DNA of 64,000 nucleotides from Nitrosomonas ureae (GTDB lineage: Bacteria > Pseudomonadota > Gammaproteobacteria > Burkholderiales > Nitrosomonadaceae): assembly GCF_900206265.1 (NCBI RefSeq), contig NZ_LT907782.1, positions 2,790,001-2,854,000 of the forward strand. Direction: 5' to 3'. Within the stretch, counting starts at the first letter, position 1. Each line of letters begins with the position of its first letter. Made by a program: the position numbers and the translations under genes. Under the pieces are notes generated by a model. The model had not been told where the DNA came from. It was given only the letters and a program-made list of their open reading frames with translations, and did not search any database. Of this stretch, positions 19,861-30,249 are shown in pieces.

Positions 19861-22770
19861 ATGGAGTCGCTTTGGCAATACAGCACCGTTCATAACAGCG
19901 CCTGCAAGGTCATCGAAGAACAGACCTTGTGGGGGCAGACGGTGTGCCGTGTCTGGTTGCCGAACCAGGACGCGGTGGTGCGCGTGCCCCGCTCCGCTTT
20001 GCGGCCGCTGAGTGCCGACCTGCGGCCGGAGATTGAGGCCGGCCGCATTGCCTATGTGGCCGCCGCAGCCAAGGTGGCCGAGGTGCTCGAAGGCTCCACC
20101 AGCGCCACCGATGGCCATGTATTGCTGGCTCCCATGGAGTCCAACGTCATTCCGCTGCCGCACCAGATCCGCGCCTTGTCCCGGGCCATTTCCGGCGACC
20201 GCGTGCGCTACCTGCTGGCCGACGAGGTGGGTCTCGGCAAGACCATCGAGGCCGGTCTGGTCATGCGCGAGCTCAAGCTGCGCGGGCTGGTTCGGCGAAT
20301 CCTGGTCGTCTCTCCCAAAGGCATCGCTACTCAGTGGGTGGCGGAAATGCAGACCCACTTCAACGAGCAGTTCCAGCTCGTGCTGGGCGACGACATCAGC
20401 ACCTTGCAGCGCCTGGCTCCCCAATTTGAAAAGAGCGCGGACCACCGGAACTCAGCCTGGTCGATGTTCGATCAGGTCATCGTCTCCCTGGATTCGGTCA
20501 AGCCCATGGACAAGCGGCGCGGTTGGACCGCCGAGCGCGTTGCCGAATACAACCGCAGCCGGTTCGAGGATCTGATAACCGCCGGTTGGGATCTGGTGGT
20601 GGTGGACGAAGCGCACCGGCTGGGAGGCAGCACCGATCAGGTCGCCCGCTACAAACTCGGCAAGGGCCTGGCGGAGGCCGCGCCCTATGTGCTGCTTCTT
20701 TCGGCGACTCCCCACCAGGGGAAGACCGATGCTTTCCATCGCCTGATGAACCTGCTGGATGACGACGCCTTCCCGGACATGGACAGCGTCTCCCGTGAGC
20801 GGGTGGCCCCGTATGTGATTCGCACTGAGAAGCGCAAGGCCATTGATGCCGACGGCAAGCCGCTCTTCAAACCCCGGCGCACGCAGATGGCCCCGGTGGC
20901 CTGGGAGAGCCGTCATCACCTGCAGCAGCTTCTTTACGAAGCGGTGACCGACTACGTGCGCGAGGGCTACAACCAGGCCCTGCGCGAGAAGAAACGCCAC
21001 ATCGGCTTCCTGATGATCCTGATGCAGCGCCTGGTGGTCTCCAGCACCCGGGCGATTCGCACCACGCTGGAACGGCGACTTGCCGCACTCAAAGAAGGCG
21101 AACAGCAGGCCAGCCTGCGCCTGGCAGAACTGGAAAACGGTACGGAGGGATCGGAAAGCCCAGACGATGAAATGGCCGAGCTCTACGACATGGACGGCCA
21201 GGAGCTGCTCGATGAGCTGCTGAAGTCTCATGTGTCGGCTCTGCAGTGCGAAGGCAGCCATGTAGAGACCCTGCTCGATGCGGCGGTTCGCTGCGAACAG
21301 GCTGGCCCCGATGCCAAGGCCGAGGCGCTGATCGAGTGGATCTACGAGCTGCAAGCCGAGGAAAACGAACCGGATCTGAAGGTGCTGATCTTCACCGAGT
21401 TCGTGCCCACCCAGCAGATGCTGAAGGAGTTTCTGGAAGCCCGGGGCATATCGGTCGTCACCCTGAACGGCTCCATGGATATGGAGGAACGCAAACAGGC
21501 CCAGGATGCCTTCCGCAAATCGCACCGTGTGCTGGTTTCCACCGACGCGGGTGGTGAGGGCCTGAACCTGCAGTTCGCCCATGTCATCATCAACTACGAC
21601 ATCCCCTGGAACCCGATGCGGCTGGAACAGCGAATCGGCCGCGTGGACCGTATCGGCCAGCCCAAAACCGTACAGGCGATCAATTTCGTATTTGAGGATT
21701 CAGTCGAGTTCCGGGTCCGCGAAGTTCTGGAGCAGAAGCTCTCGGTGATCTTCGACGAGTTCGGCATCGACAAGACCGGCGACGTGCTCGACTCGGCCCA
21801 GGCCGGTGAGTTGTTCGAGGATGTGTTCGCCTCGGCCATCCTTAATCCTGACGGCATCGAAACCTCCGTCGATCACACGGTGGCTCGGCTTCGCGATGAG
21901 ATTCAGCAGGTGCGCGAGGCCTCCGCCATCTATGGCATTTCAGAAGAACCGGATGTGCAGGCGGCTGAACGTCTGCGTTCCCATCCGCTGCCCCATTGGG
22001 TGGAACGGATGACCGTGGGCTATCTCAATTCTCACGGCGGCGCGGCCAGCCGCAAGCGCTCCTGGTGGGATCTGAATTGGCCGGACGGCCAGGAGCATCG
22101 CAAGGCCGTTTTCAATGCCCGGGAAGCGGACCGTCTGACAGACGCGACCTTGCTCAATCTTGAAAACAGCCGTGTCCGTGGGCTCGCCTTGAACCTGCCG
22201 CAGATCGCGGCGGGCCAGCCATTGCCTTGCGTAAGCGTGAGCGGTCTGCCAGCCAGCATCTCCGGGCTCTGGGGGCTCTTTGAGATCCGCCTTCAGGCCG
22301 GGATGCACCAGAAGACACAACTCCTGCGCATCCCTATGGTGCGGCGTGGCTATGTCAGCGTGTTTTTGAGCGAGGAAGGCAAACTGTTTCTGCCCACGGC
22401 CCGGCATATCTGGGATGCGCTGCAGACAGCGGAAGCCCGGGTGCAGGCAACCCTCGATCAAGATGAATCTATTGCCGCCCATGAGCGGTTACAGGAAGCC
22501 GCCGAGCAGGCCGGACAGGAGCTGTTCGACACCCTGCGACAGGCACACCTCACCTCTGTGGCTCGCGAGGAGGAACGCGGAATCGTCTCCTTTGCCTCGC
22601 GCCGCAAAGCCATCGAGCGGGTTGGATTGCCGGAGGTACGGAAATTCAGGTTGTCCCGTTGCGATGCGGACGAATCCGAATGGTGGCATGAACTGCAGTC
22701 AGCACGGCAGATCGTGCCGGAGATCCGGCCGCTGCTGATGCTGCGGATCATCAAGGGAGGCGCTCAATGA
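19861..22770 (+). CDS. brxHII: BREX type 3 helicase BrxHII (SNF2-like)
   Basis: A 969-residue superfamily 2 helicase. Motif I is LLADEVGLGKTIEAGL (about residue 118-133), motif II VVVDEAHRLGG (about 246), and motifs V-VI are STDAGGEGLNLQFA and RIGRVDRIGQ (about 560-600). This RapA/SNF2-like arrangement is that of the helicase of BREX type 3. The start overlaps nothing; 99 bp of spacer precede it. Its last four bases overlap pglZ. Confidence 0.88.
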   Translation: MESLWQYSTVHNSACKVIEEQTLWGQTVCRVWLPNQDAVVRVPRSALRPLSADLRPEIEAGRIAYVAAAAKVAEVLEGSTSATDGHVLLAPMESNVIPLPHQIRALSRAISGDRVRYLLADEVGLGKTIEAGLVMRELKLRGLVRRILVVSPKGIATQWVAEMQTHFNEQFQLVLGDDISTLQRLAPQFEKSADHRNSAWSMFDQVIVSLDSVKPMDKRRGWTAERVAEYNRSRFEDLITAGWDLVVVDEAHRLGGSTDQVARYKLGKGLAEAAPYVLLLSATPHQGKTDAFHRLMNLLDDDAFPDMDSVSRERVAPYVIRTEKRKAIDADGKPLFKPRRTQMAPVAWESRHHLQQLLYEAVTDYVREGYNQALREKKRHIGFLMILMQRLVVSSTRAIRTTLERRLAALKEGEQQASLRLAELENGTEGSESPDDEMAELYDMDGQELLDELLKSHVSALQCEGSHVETLLDAAVRCEQAGPDAKAEALIEWIYELQAEENEPDLKVLIFTEFVPTQQMLKEFLEARGISVVTLNGSMDMEERKQAQDAFRKSHRVLVSTDAGGEGLNLQFAHVIINYDIPWNPMRLEQRIGRVDRIGQPKTVQAINFVFEDSVEFRVREVLEQKLSVIFDEFGIDKTGDVLDSAQAGELFEDVFASAILNPDGIETSVDHTVARLRDEIQQVREASAIYGISEEPDVQAAERLRSHPLPHWVERMTVGYLNSHGGAASRKRSWWDLNWPDGQEHRKAVFNAREADRLTDATLLNLENSRVRGLALNLPQIAAGQPLPCVSVSGLPASISGLWGLFEIRLQAGMHQKTQLLRIPMVRRGYVSVFLSEEGKLFLPTARHIWDALQTAEARVQATLDQDESIAAHERLQEAAEQAGQELFDTLRQAHLTSVAREEERGIVSFASRRKAIERVGLPEVRKFRLSRCDADESEWWHELQSARQIVPEIRPLLMLRIIKGGAQ

Positions 22771-24761
22771 GTAGTTGGCGAGACGCCATCCTGAACGACT
22801 TTGTACCCAACGTCAGCAAGCTGACCCTGGTCGCGGACCCGGATTGCCTGCTGACCGAGGAGAAGCTGGCATTGGAGCTTCGCGGGCGCGGGTTCGACCT
22901 GATCGAGTTCAGTGACCCGGTCGAATTCAGATACGCCTATGAGTCCAAGTACCGTTCGATCTGGGACGGGGGTGAGCACACCGATCTGGTGGTGGTCCTC
23001 CGCTTGCAGGATGCGGAGCTGGAATCACTGCCTTACGACCTGCTCCAGGCGGGCCGCAAGCTTTCATTCAATCTGGGGGATCTGTTCCCAACGCTCAGCT
23101 ATCCGGTCATCGAGAAACTCGACCGAAGCCTGCTGGACGCACTTTTTGATGCCCAGCGCAAGTCGCCGCCGGATCGCATGGGCGATAACGCCACCAAGGA
23201 TTTCATCCTCCGCCATGTATTCGGCATCGCCGCTGAGTTGATTGCCAGCGAGGTGGAACTGCTTCGCGCCTTGCTTCGTATGCACTATGGGAAGCTTCAG
23301 ATCCCGCTGATGCTGGCAGAGCGGCTTATCCAGGTTCTCAATGGGCATGATGGATTTAAGGCCTGGCCACTCTCTCAAATCGTTCCGGACGATGAGGCCT
23401 TCTTCGCCTTTTTGCAGGAACGCTGGCCGCTCTTTCTTTCCAGAGTCGGCAGCGCCAATCAGGTGCGGGAAAATTCGCCGGAATACGGCCTCAAGTATCC
23501 CGGCCCTGACCGCCTGCCGTTCGAACATCAGGACATCAAGGTCTACATCGACAACCTGTTCCTGGAGGGGAAACTCACCCCTGTCGAGGCCAAAGGCATT
23601 GAAGTGGATGCCGGGTCCTGGGTTCGCAGCGGTATCGCCACCTCCGGCGTGGATGATGACGAGCTGCGGGTGTCTCGTTTGTTTGGCCTTGTCGAGAAGG
23701 AGCTGCCCACTGAGGAAGCGCGTTACTCGGACTGGATCGCCTTTGCATTGAAATGGGCCGAACTCTCTTCATTGGTTCATTGTGGCAACAGCTCCGAACA
23801 TCAGACCCGTCTCAGAGAAATCGGCGATGCACTGAACACGACCTTTGCCGGTTGGCTGGCTGACCACTACTCCAGTCTGATCAACCTGCCGCCGACCAAT
23901 CCGGCCATGCTCCACCATGTGCCGCGCCGTTTGGCTCGGGATATCGAGGACTCCGGTAGCAGCCGTGCGGCGTTGATTGTGGTTGATGGCCTGGCCCTGG
24001 ACCAGTGGGTGACCATTCGTCAGCTTCTGCAAAAGCAGGACGCCAATCTGGTTATGCGCGAATCCGCGACTTTCGCCTGGATTCCGACGCTGACCTCGGT
24101 ATCGCGGCAATCAATTTTTTCGGGCAAACCGCCACTCTATTTCCCGTCATCCATCAACTCGACCAACAGTGAAGAGAAACTCTGGAAGCAGTTCTGGGAA
24201 AGCCATGGCCTGTCCCGACTGGATGTCGCCTACCAGCGCGGCCTTGGCGACGGTGATGCTGCGGTCGTCCTCGACTCCGCAATCCACCCCGGGAAAACTA
24301 AGGTGGTGGGGCTGGTCGTGGACAAGGTCGACAAGATCATGCACGGCATGCAACTCGGCTCGGCCGGGATGCACAACCAGATCAAGCAGTGGTGCCACGC
24401 AGGGTTTCTTTCCGCGCTGGCCGGCCAACTGCTGGATTACGGCTATGAGGTTTGGCTGACAGCCGATCACGGCAACATCCAATGCGACGGCAAAGGCCGC
24501 CCAACTGAGGGTGTGATTGCCGAAACTCGCGGCGAGCGTGTTCGCATCTATCCCACGCCGGAACTCCGCGCTCAGGTGGCTGGGGCCTTCCCGTTTGCCC
24601 ACGAGTGGCAGCCGGTTGGATTGCCCGCAGATTATTTCCCCTTAGTGGCCGGTGGCCGCGACGCATTCGTGAACCCGGGAGATGCCATCGTAGGTCACGG
24701 CGGTGTAGCCATCGAAGAAGTCATCGTGCCCCTTGTGAAGTTCGAAAGGAAGGCACGGTGA
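22767..24761 (+). CDS. pglZ: BREX alkaline-phosphatase-fold protein PglZ
   Basis: A 664-residue PglZ. The phosphatase-superfamily core shows ALIVVDGLALDQW (about residue 393), a metal-binding Asp, and WLTADHGNIQCDG (about 565), the Asp-His pair. PglZ is the signature gene of all BREX systems and is needed for phage exclusion. ATGA overlaps on both sides couple it to brxHII and brxA. Confidence 0.92.
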   Translation: MSSWRDAILNDFVPNVSKLTLVADPDCLLTEEKLALELRGRGFDLIEFSDPVEFRYAYESKYRSIWDGGEHTDLVVVLRLQDAELESLPYDLLQAGRKLSFNLGDLFPTLSYPVIEKLDRSLLDALFDAQRKSPPDRMGDNATKDFILRHVFGIAAELIASEVELLRALLRMHYGKLQIPLMLAERLIQVLNGHDGFKAWPLSQIVPDDEAFFAFLQERWPLFLSRVGSANQVRENSPEYGLKYPGPDRLPFEHQDIKVYIDNLFLEGKLTPVEAKGIEVDAGSWVRSGIATSGVDDDELRVSRLFGLVEKELPTEEARYSDWIAFALKWAELSSLVHCGNSSEHQTRLREIGDALNTTFAGWLADHYSSLINLPPTNPAMLHHVPRRLARDIEDSGSSRAALIVVDGLALDQWVTIRQLLQKQDANLVMRESATFAWIPTLTSVSRQSIFSGKPPLYFPSSINSTNSEEKLWKQFWESHGLSRLDVAYQRGLGDGDAAVVLDSAIHPGKTKVVGLVVDKVDKIMHGMQLGSAGMHNQIKQWCHAGFLSALAGQLLDYGYEVWLTADHGNIQCDGKGRPTEGVIAETRGERVRIYPTPELRAQVAGAFPFAHEWQPVGLPADYFPLVAGGRDAFVNPGDAIVGHGGVAIEEVIVPLVKFERKAR

Positions 24762-25516
24762 TGGGCAAAAGACATGAAGCCATTGGCATCAAGCAGGCAA
24801 TCCGTTTTGAGTGGATGCAGAAAGCAGCCAATCTGCTGCTGGCGGGACTTGACGCCAAAACCATCCGCCAGGAGCTGCATGAGTTCCTTGCGGACAGAAA
24901 AGGCAACGGCTCCGATGGCGAACGAAGCGACCAAACCCGGACCTTTGTCGTCAACAACCTGATGAAGATCTGGGTCTCTCCTGACCCCGAGTTGATTCCA
25001 TTCCGGGATGCCTCACTGGCGTTTCTGCGGGAAAACCCGTCCATGGCCCTGGCGGTCCACTGGGGAATGATCTCGGCAGTCTATCCGTTCTGGTTCAATG
25101 TGGCCCGGCAGACCGGCCGTTTGCTGGCCTTGCAGGATCAGGTGACCCAGACCCAGATCATCAACCGCCTCAAGGAACAGTACGGCGACCGGCAAACCGT
25201 CAGCCGCTATGCCCGGTTCGTCATCCGTTCCTTTGTCGCCTGGGGAGCCCTGAAGGATTCCGAGACCAAAGGCTGCTATGAGAAAGTCGCTCCGGTGAGC
25301 ATTGCCGAGCCAAACCTGGCCATCCTGATGTTCGAGTCCGCACTCCTGGCCACCCCGGAGGCCAAGGGTGCATTGGGGTTACTACTGAACAACCCGGCAT
25401 TCTTCCCATTCCAGCTCCCCGTGATGACCGGTGATTTTGTCTCCCAGCGCAGCGAGCGTATCGATGTGGTTCGCTATGGACTGGACGACGAGCTGTTGAA
25501 ATTGAAAGGCAACTAA
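24761..25516 (+). CDS. brxA: BREX protein BrxA (DUF1819-like)
   Basis: A 251-residue protein starting at the ATG at 24761, overlapping the pglZ stop (TGATG). It is helical and contains ALAVHWGMISAVYPFWFNVA and QIINRLKEQYGDRQTVSRYA segments typical of BrxA, a small DNA-binding protein of the NusB-like fold. In type 3 BREX brxA may be last, as it is here. The next gene (hamA) starts 20 bp later, so transcription probably continues. Confidence 0.82.
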   Translation: MGKRHEAIGIKQAIRFEWMQKAANLLLAGLDAKTIRQELHEFLADRKGNGSDGERSDQTRTFVVNNLMKIWVSPDPELIPFRDASLAFLRENPSMALAVHWGMISAVYPFWFNVARQTGRLLALQDQVTQTQIINRLKEQYGDRQTVSRYARFVIRSFVAWGALKDSETKGCYEKVAPVSIAEPNLAILMFESALLATPEAKGALGLLLNNPAFFPFQLPVMTGDFVSQRSERIDVVRYGLDDELLKLKGN

Positions 25517-25535
25517 ATCAGGGATGGGGACGTGA

Positions 25536-26354
25536 ATGCCTTGGACTTTGGAACACACTAAATGGCTTGTCGACACCGGCGAACGACTGAATACCATCGA
25601 CGGCAAGGAGGTCGAGGTTTGGGAGTTCCGTCATGAGAAAGACGAGGCAGTGCTCTCCGCATGGGCCAAGCACTTTCGGAATCACTACTGCTTTGACAGC
25701 GAAATCGATTATTGGCGCAGAGGGTACAAGTGTTCTCGCGGAGAGTATCTCAACACCATAAAGTTCCCGGACCCAAAAGATGCACCAGGACCGAGTATCC
25801 GCGCTGGCGACTTTGGAGAAATGCTGGTTGCCGATTTTCTTGAATACCTACTTGGCTACTGGGTTCCACGCACACGCTACGGTGACAAAACCATTCGAAA
25901 TGAGTCTACCAAAGGCAGTGACATAATCGGCTTTCATATCGTCAAGGATGGCAAAGCCTCTTTGAAGGATAGGCTGGCAATTTTTGAAGCGAAGGCGCAG
26001 TTCTCAGGAAAGAAGGCCAAGGCGAGACTTCAAGATGCGGTAGATGGCTCGGCAAAAGACATCGCACGGAAGGCGGAGTCTTTAAATGCCATCAAGCAAA
26101 AGCTGCATGACCGGAATGAGTTTAATGATGCCGAAAAAATTGAGCGCTTCCAGAACGAAGTAGATCACCCATATAAGGAAGTTTATGGGGCTGTCGCGCT
26201 TTTTGAGAATCCGCTTTTTGACGGCCACCTGACATCCTCGACCGATGCCTCCTCTCATCCGCATTCAGGCGACCTTGCGTTAGTGGTTATCAAAGGGGAT
26301 CAGATGATGGCACTCGTCCACGAGCTCTACAGGAGGGCTGCGGATGAGGCCTGA
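25536..26354 (+). CDS. hamA: Hachiman nuclease HamA (DUF1837)
   Basis: A 272-residue protein. A PD-(D/E)xK nuclease pattern is visible: GDFGEMLVADFLEYLLG (conserved Glu, about residue 93), then GSDIIGFHI (Asp, about 130) and LAIFEAKAQFS (E-A-K, about 150). HamA is the effector of Hachiman defence, held inactive by HamB and released to degrade DNA when HamB meets aberrant DNA. It overlaps hamB by 11 bases and follows brxA by 20 bp. Confidence 0.88.
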   Translation: MPWTLEHTKWLVDTGERLNTIDGKEVEVWEFRHEKDEAVLSAWAKHFRNHYCFDSEIDYWRRGYKCSRGEYLNTIKFPDPKDAPGPSIRAGDFGEMLVADFLEYLLGYWVPRTRYGDKTIRNESTKGSDIIGFHIVKDGKASLKDRLAIFEAKAQFSGKKAKARLQDAVDGSAKDIARKAESLNAIKQKLHDRNEFNDAEKIERFQNEVDHPYKEVYGAVALFENPLFDGHLTSSTDASSHPHSGDLALVVIKGDQMMALVHELYRRAADEA

Positions 26355-29300
26355 ACAGAAATCCCAACTCCTGCTTGGCGTTACCCGGTCAAAGGCCAAG
26401 ATGCTCGAGTATGGCGTTCCGGAAGAGCATCACATCAAAATCACTCAAGATCCGGCCAAGCTCTTCACCATCTCGATTGGTTTGCTGGGCGACCTTGCCG
26501 CCGCTATCAACCGGGAGGAGCCAGATCCCGACTCCCTCTCGGAACTGAAAACCAATCTGCTTTTCTCTGCCCGTTTTTTCGACTCCTATCTCCAATCAAA
26601 GCTGAACGAGGCACTTGATCCATACCTCGTGCTTCTTGGCTCTGCCTCCTATTACCTGTGCGATCTTCCCGGAAGCGCGTCGGTATTGGCGAAGCGCATC
26701 GATGGCGACTGCCCGGATCTGGATGGCGATGGTTTGGAAGACCTGTTGCTCTGGTTGTTGCAGGCCGATCTGGGAACCTATTTTGATGGAGCTGAGGAAC
26801 CATTCGGCGGATTCATCGACGGGATTTCAAAATGGATTCTCCAGTTTTTTGAGGATGGGAATGGCGAAGAAAATCTTCTCGATTTGGCCACTAAGCTGAG
26901 GGAAACCGTATATGAATTCGGTACACCCAGGCAGCTTCTTTTTGGTGATGTCATCGCGGCCGTTCTGAGGAAAAAGCTCGAAAATTCCGCCTGGAAGGCT
27001 TTGCCGTCATATTCCGGGCTGCCCCGCGACAAATGGCTCCATGCACTGCGAAAGGATTCGTTCATCAAGGAACTCTGGCCTGCGCAACACCTTTTGGGCA
27101 AGGCTGATGTTCTCAAAGGCGAGTCTGCCATCGTTCAAATGCCCACCAGCGCTGGCAAAACGAAGGCCACGGAACTGATATTTCGAAGCGCGTTTCTGGC
27201 TGACCGCGTAGCACTGGCCATCATCATCGCCCCGTTCAGGGCGCTGTGCCATGAGATCAAGTACAGCCTCGTCGAGGCATTCCACAACGAACCCACCAAG
27301 GTGGATGAATTATCCGATGCCCTACAGACCGACTTTGAAATTGCTGAACTCCTGGGGCACCAACAGATCCTGGTCGTAACCCCCGAGAAGCTGCTCTACG
27401 TGCTTCGGCACGCTCCAGAGCTGGCTGCCCACGTTGGGCTGCTGGTCTTTGATGAAGGCCACCAGTTCGACAGCGGCACCCGAGGCATCACATACGAGCT
27501 GCTTCTAACATCGTTGCGCTCCATGATTCCTGAAGGGACCCAGAAGGTGCTTATCTCAGCGGTCATCAGCAACGCCGAGGCTGTCGGAGAATGGCTGAAC
27601 GGCGAGCCTAATGTCGTCGAAGGCACAACCCTGATTCCGACTTTCAGGTCGGTCGGGTTCGCGAGCTGGCTCGATCAGTTAGGAAGAATCGAGTACGTCG
27701 ACAGCCGTGATGCCGAACAAGGCGAGTTTTTTGTTCCGAGGGTGATTGAGAGATTCAATCTCGGGAGGAAGAAGCGAGAAAGGACGGACCGTTTTTTTCC
27801 TGAAAAGACTGACGGGCAGGCTATCGCACTATATCTTGGTCTGAAATTGGTCCCGAATGGCAGTATCGCTGTTTTCTGCGGAAGGAAGTCGACAGCGGCC
27901 AGCGTCTGCGAGAAGGCCGTCGATATTATCGAACGAGGCGCACCCCTGGCCTTGCCGTCAGATTTTTCAGACGCCCAGGAAGTTGAGCGGCTGACACATT
28001 TGCACATCGAAAATATCGGCGCTGACGCCCCGGCGACCCAGAGCGCGGCACACGGCATTTTTTCCCATCATGGAAATACACCACATGGTATCCGGCTGGC
28101 GGTGGAGCATGCCATGCGCGACGACCTCGTGCGATTCGTTGTTTGCACATCTACCTTGGCACAGGGCATAAACCTTCCGATTCGATACCTCATTGTGACC
28201 AGTGTCTACCAGGGCATGGAGCGTATAAAGGTTCGCGATTTCCACAACCTCATTGGCCGAGCGGGTCGCGCCGGGATGCATACCGAAGGCAGTATCCTGT
28301 TTGCAGATCCGGTGATCTATGACAAGCGAAAGGCTCGCAACGATAAATGGCGCTGGGATCAGGTGAAAGAACTTCTGGAGCCGCGCAATTCTGAGCCATG
28401 CATCAGCAATCTTCTATCGATCTTCGACCCCATCAAGAGTGATGACGAGAAATACAGCATCACCATGGAGGCTCTGGATTTTGCCAAAGCCTATATCAAC
28501 GATCCTGATGAAGTTGCCAAACTGGCTGCCGGGATAGCCGCACGACACGGAGACAAAGGATTCTCACGAGATGGTGTCGAGCGGCAAGTCGCCTGGAGAA
28601 TCAGCCTCATCTGTGCCGTCGAGAGCTTTCTATTATCCCATTGGGATGAATCTGAGGATGGTCTTTCTGAAGCCGATGTGACTCGTTTGGCTGAAGGGAC
28701 GCTTGCTTTCTTCCTGGCCGATGAGCAGAAAAAAGAGCATATCCGCGAGCTGTTTCAGCTTCTCGCTGGGAACATCACCGTAAACATTACCGATCCAGCT
28801 CGCCGTAGAATTTACGGCAGGACGCTTTACGGTATCCAGGATGCCCAAGCCATTGAAGGATGGGTTCAATCCAACGCTGTCAACCTGCTTTCTATTGTTG
28901 ATGAAACGGAGGCGCTCGACCTTGCCTGGCCATTGCTTACCCGGCATATCAACGGTGGCATATTCACCAAGTTTGATAAACCGGAGGTGCTTAAAGAAAT
29001 CGCACATGGATGGATCAGTGGAAAGCCCTTCAGCGATCTCCTGAAAATCATCCACAAGCGAAAAGCCAAGATGATATGGGGCTCCCGCCGGAGGGAGTTC
29101 AAGATCGATCATGTCGTCGACGTCTGCGAAGGGACGCTCGCTTATGACGGCGCGCTTGTTGTAGGCGCTTTGTGTGAATTCATTGAAACACTCGACCAAG
29201 ATGGCACCGGAGAGCTGATCAATCGTCTGCAGCTTTTTCAAAAACGCCTGAAATATGGTCTACCCACGGAAACCACCATTGCCCTTTATGAGCTTGGCTT

Positions 29301-29466
29301 TTCGGACCGTGTCATCTCTCAGGATCTTGTCGCATCCTTGAACCTGGCAGCGACTCAAAAGAAAGATCTCATGAAGACGCTGAAACAAGATCGGGACGGA
29401 GCTAATGCAGTGATGGAAAAATACCCAAGGTATTTCCAGGAGCGAATGAATGAACTCCTGCAGTAA
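26344..29466 (+). CDS. hamB: Hachiman helicase HamB
   Basis: A 1040-residue superfamily 2 helicase. Motif I is QMPTSAGKTKATELIF (about residue 262), motif II LLVFDEGHQFDSG (about 371, a DEGH box), and motifs V-VI are CTSTLAQGINLP and HNLIGRAGRAG (about 600-645). Size, the Ski2-like C-terminal motifs and the hamA neighbour identify Hachiman. The stop overlaps the next gene's start (ATG at 29450). Confidence 0.9.
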   Translation: MRPEQKSQLLLGVTRSKAKMLEYGVPEEHHIKITQDPAKLFTISIGLLGDLAAAINREEPDPDSLSELKTNLLFSARFFDSYLQSKLNEALDPYLVLLGSASYYLCDLPGSASVLAKRIDGDCPDLDGDGLEDLLLWLLQADLGTYFDGAEEPFGGFIDGISKWILQFFEDGNGEENLLDLATKLRETVYEFGTPRQLLFGDVIAAVLRKKLENSAWKALPSYSGLPRDKWLHALRKDSFIKELWPAQHLLGKADVLKGESAIVQMPTSAGKTKATELIFRSAFLADRVALAIIIAPFRALCHEIKYSLVEAFHNEPTKVDELSDALQTDFEIAELLGHQQILVVTPEKLLYVLRHAPELAAHVGLLVFDEGHQFDSGTRGITYELLLTSLRSMIPEGTQKVLISAVISNAEAVGEWLNGEPNVVEGTTLIPTFRSVGFASWLDQLGRIEYVDSRDAEQGEFFVPRVIERFNLGRKKRERTDRFFPEKTDGQAIALYLGLKLVPNGSIAVFCGRKSTAASVCEKAVDIIERGAPLALPSDFSDAQEVERLTHLHIENIGADAPATQSAAHGIFSHHGNTPHGIRLAVEHAMRDDLVRFVVCTSTLAQGINLPIRYLIVTSVYQGMERIKVRDFHNLIGRAGRAGMHTEGSILFADPVIYDKRKARNDKWRWDQVKELLEPRNSEPCISNLLSIFDPIKSDDEKYSITMEALDFAKAYINDPDEVAKLAAGIAARHGDKGFSRDGVERQVAWRISLICAVESFLLSHWDESEDGLSEADVTRLAEGTLAFFLADEQKKEHIRELFQLLAGNITVNITDPARRRIYGRTLYGIQDAQAIEGWVQSNAVNLLSIVDETEALDLAWPLLTRHINGGIFTKFDKPEVLKEIAHGWISGKPFSDLLKIIHKRKAKMIWGSRRREFKIDHVVDVCEGTLAYDGALVVGALCEFIETLDQDGTGELINRLQLFQKRLKYGLPTETTIALYELGFSDRVISQDLVASLNLAATQKKDLMKTLKQDRDGANAVMEKYPRYFQERMNELLQ

Positions 29467-29797
29467 AAATACAGATCATCGATCCGAGCTATCCCGAGCC
29501 CAAGGCTGCTTCCTTGGTCAACTCCTAGGAGATGGCCTCGGCAGCCTGGTCGAGTTCCAGTCGCCGGAAGAGCCCCGTTGCAGCTACCCGAATGGCGTGC
29601 GGGAACTGGCTGATGGCGGCACATGGAACACCATTGCCGGTCAGCTGACGGATGACTCGGAAATGCTGCTGCTGGTTCGGATACTGACAGAGCGCAGCAT
29701 CTATGACGTCGAGGCAATAATCTTTCAAGGTTTTCAAAGGGCAATGAAAGCTCCTTGGTCGATGGGGGTTCAGGGGGAGAGCGAAGTCTCCCTTTGA
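29450..29797 (+). pseudogene. Truncated ADP-ribosylglycohydrolase coupled to hamB
   Basis: The first ~100 residues match the ADP-ribosylglycohydrolase (DraG) family: AQGCFLGQLLGDGLGSLVEF and the metal-binding LTDDSEMLL. Full enzymes are about 300 residues; here the frame runs into hairpin-rich non-coding DNA after FQRAMKAPW and stops at residue 115. The start lies within hamB, so it was translated as part of the operon. Such hydrolases remove ADP-ribose and sit near several defence systems. The break marks the right edge of the GC-rich island. Confidence 0.75.
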
Positions 29798-29989
29798 CCA
29801 TGGGGGCTTTGGGGGCAGCTTGGGAGGCTCCCCCAAATGGTGATGGAACGTCCACACGTTCCCTGGTGCATGAAGGCTCGATGCCGATATGCACCACAAT
29901 GGTGCTTGCCTGAAAATTTTGCATCGCAATATTTGAAGCCTAGCGCACCCGAGAGGGATGCAACGGGAGAGCGGCAGCGTCTCCCTTGC
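29775..29989. repeat. Cluster of five hairpins at the right edge of the defence island
   Basis: Five inverted repeats lie in 215 bp: GGGAGA/TCTCCC (29775-29792), TTTGGGGG/CCCCCAAA (29808-29837), GGAACGT/ACGTTCC (29845-29862), GCACCA/TGGTGC (29891-29905) and CAACGGGAGA/TCTCCCTTG (29961-29988). The first and last share the same core. The rest of 29798-30395 is non-coding. The array may be a structured RNA or a recombination hot spot. Confidence 0.6.
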
Positions 29990-30249
29990 CAAGATGGCGT
30001 TGGACGGAAAAATGGCACATTTTGTAGTTACAAGCACATCTTGCAGTCATCCTAAAGTGCCGCCGGAGTGACATACCATGCATCACTTTCCGCTTCCCCA
30101 TAGCTCGAATTCAGATATGCAATATCGGATGACGGTGATTTTTTGTGACGCCACACGTCCGCTTTCAGATCATGCACAAACGCAAAGTTTGAATTTATAT
30201 TTGATTGCAGCAGCCATCGCCGTAGGCCTTTAACCGCAGCGATTCGAAG

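Noticed and set aside
20450..21590. A 376-residue minus-strand frame opposite brxHII
   Set aside because: It mirrors conserved helicase codons and shows no family features.
29775..29989. Retron or group II intron RNA at the hairpin cluster
   Set aside because: No reverse transcriptase is nearby and no intron domain V-like structure is visible.
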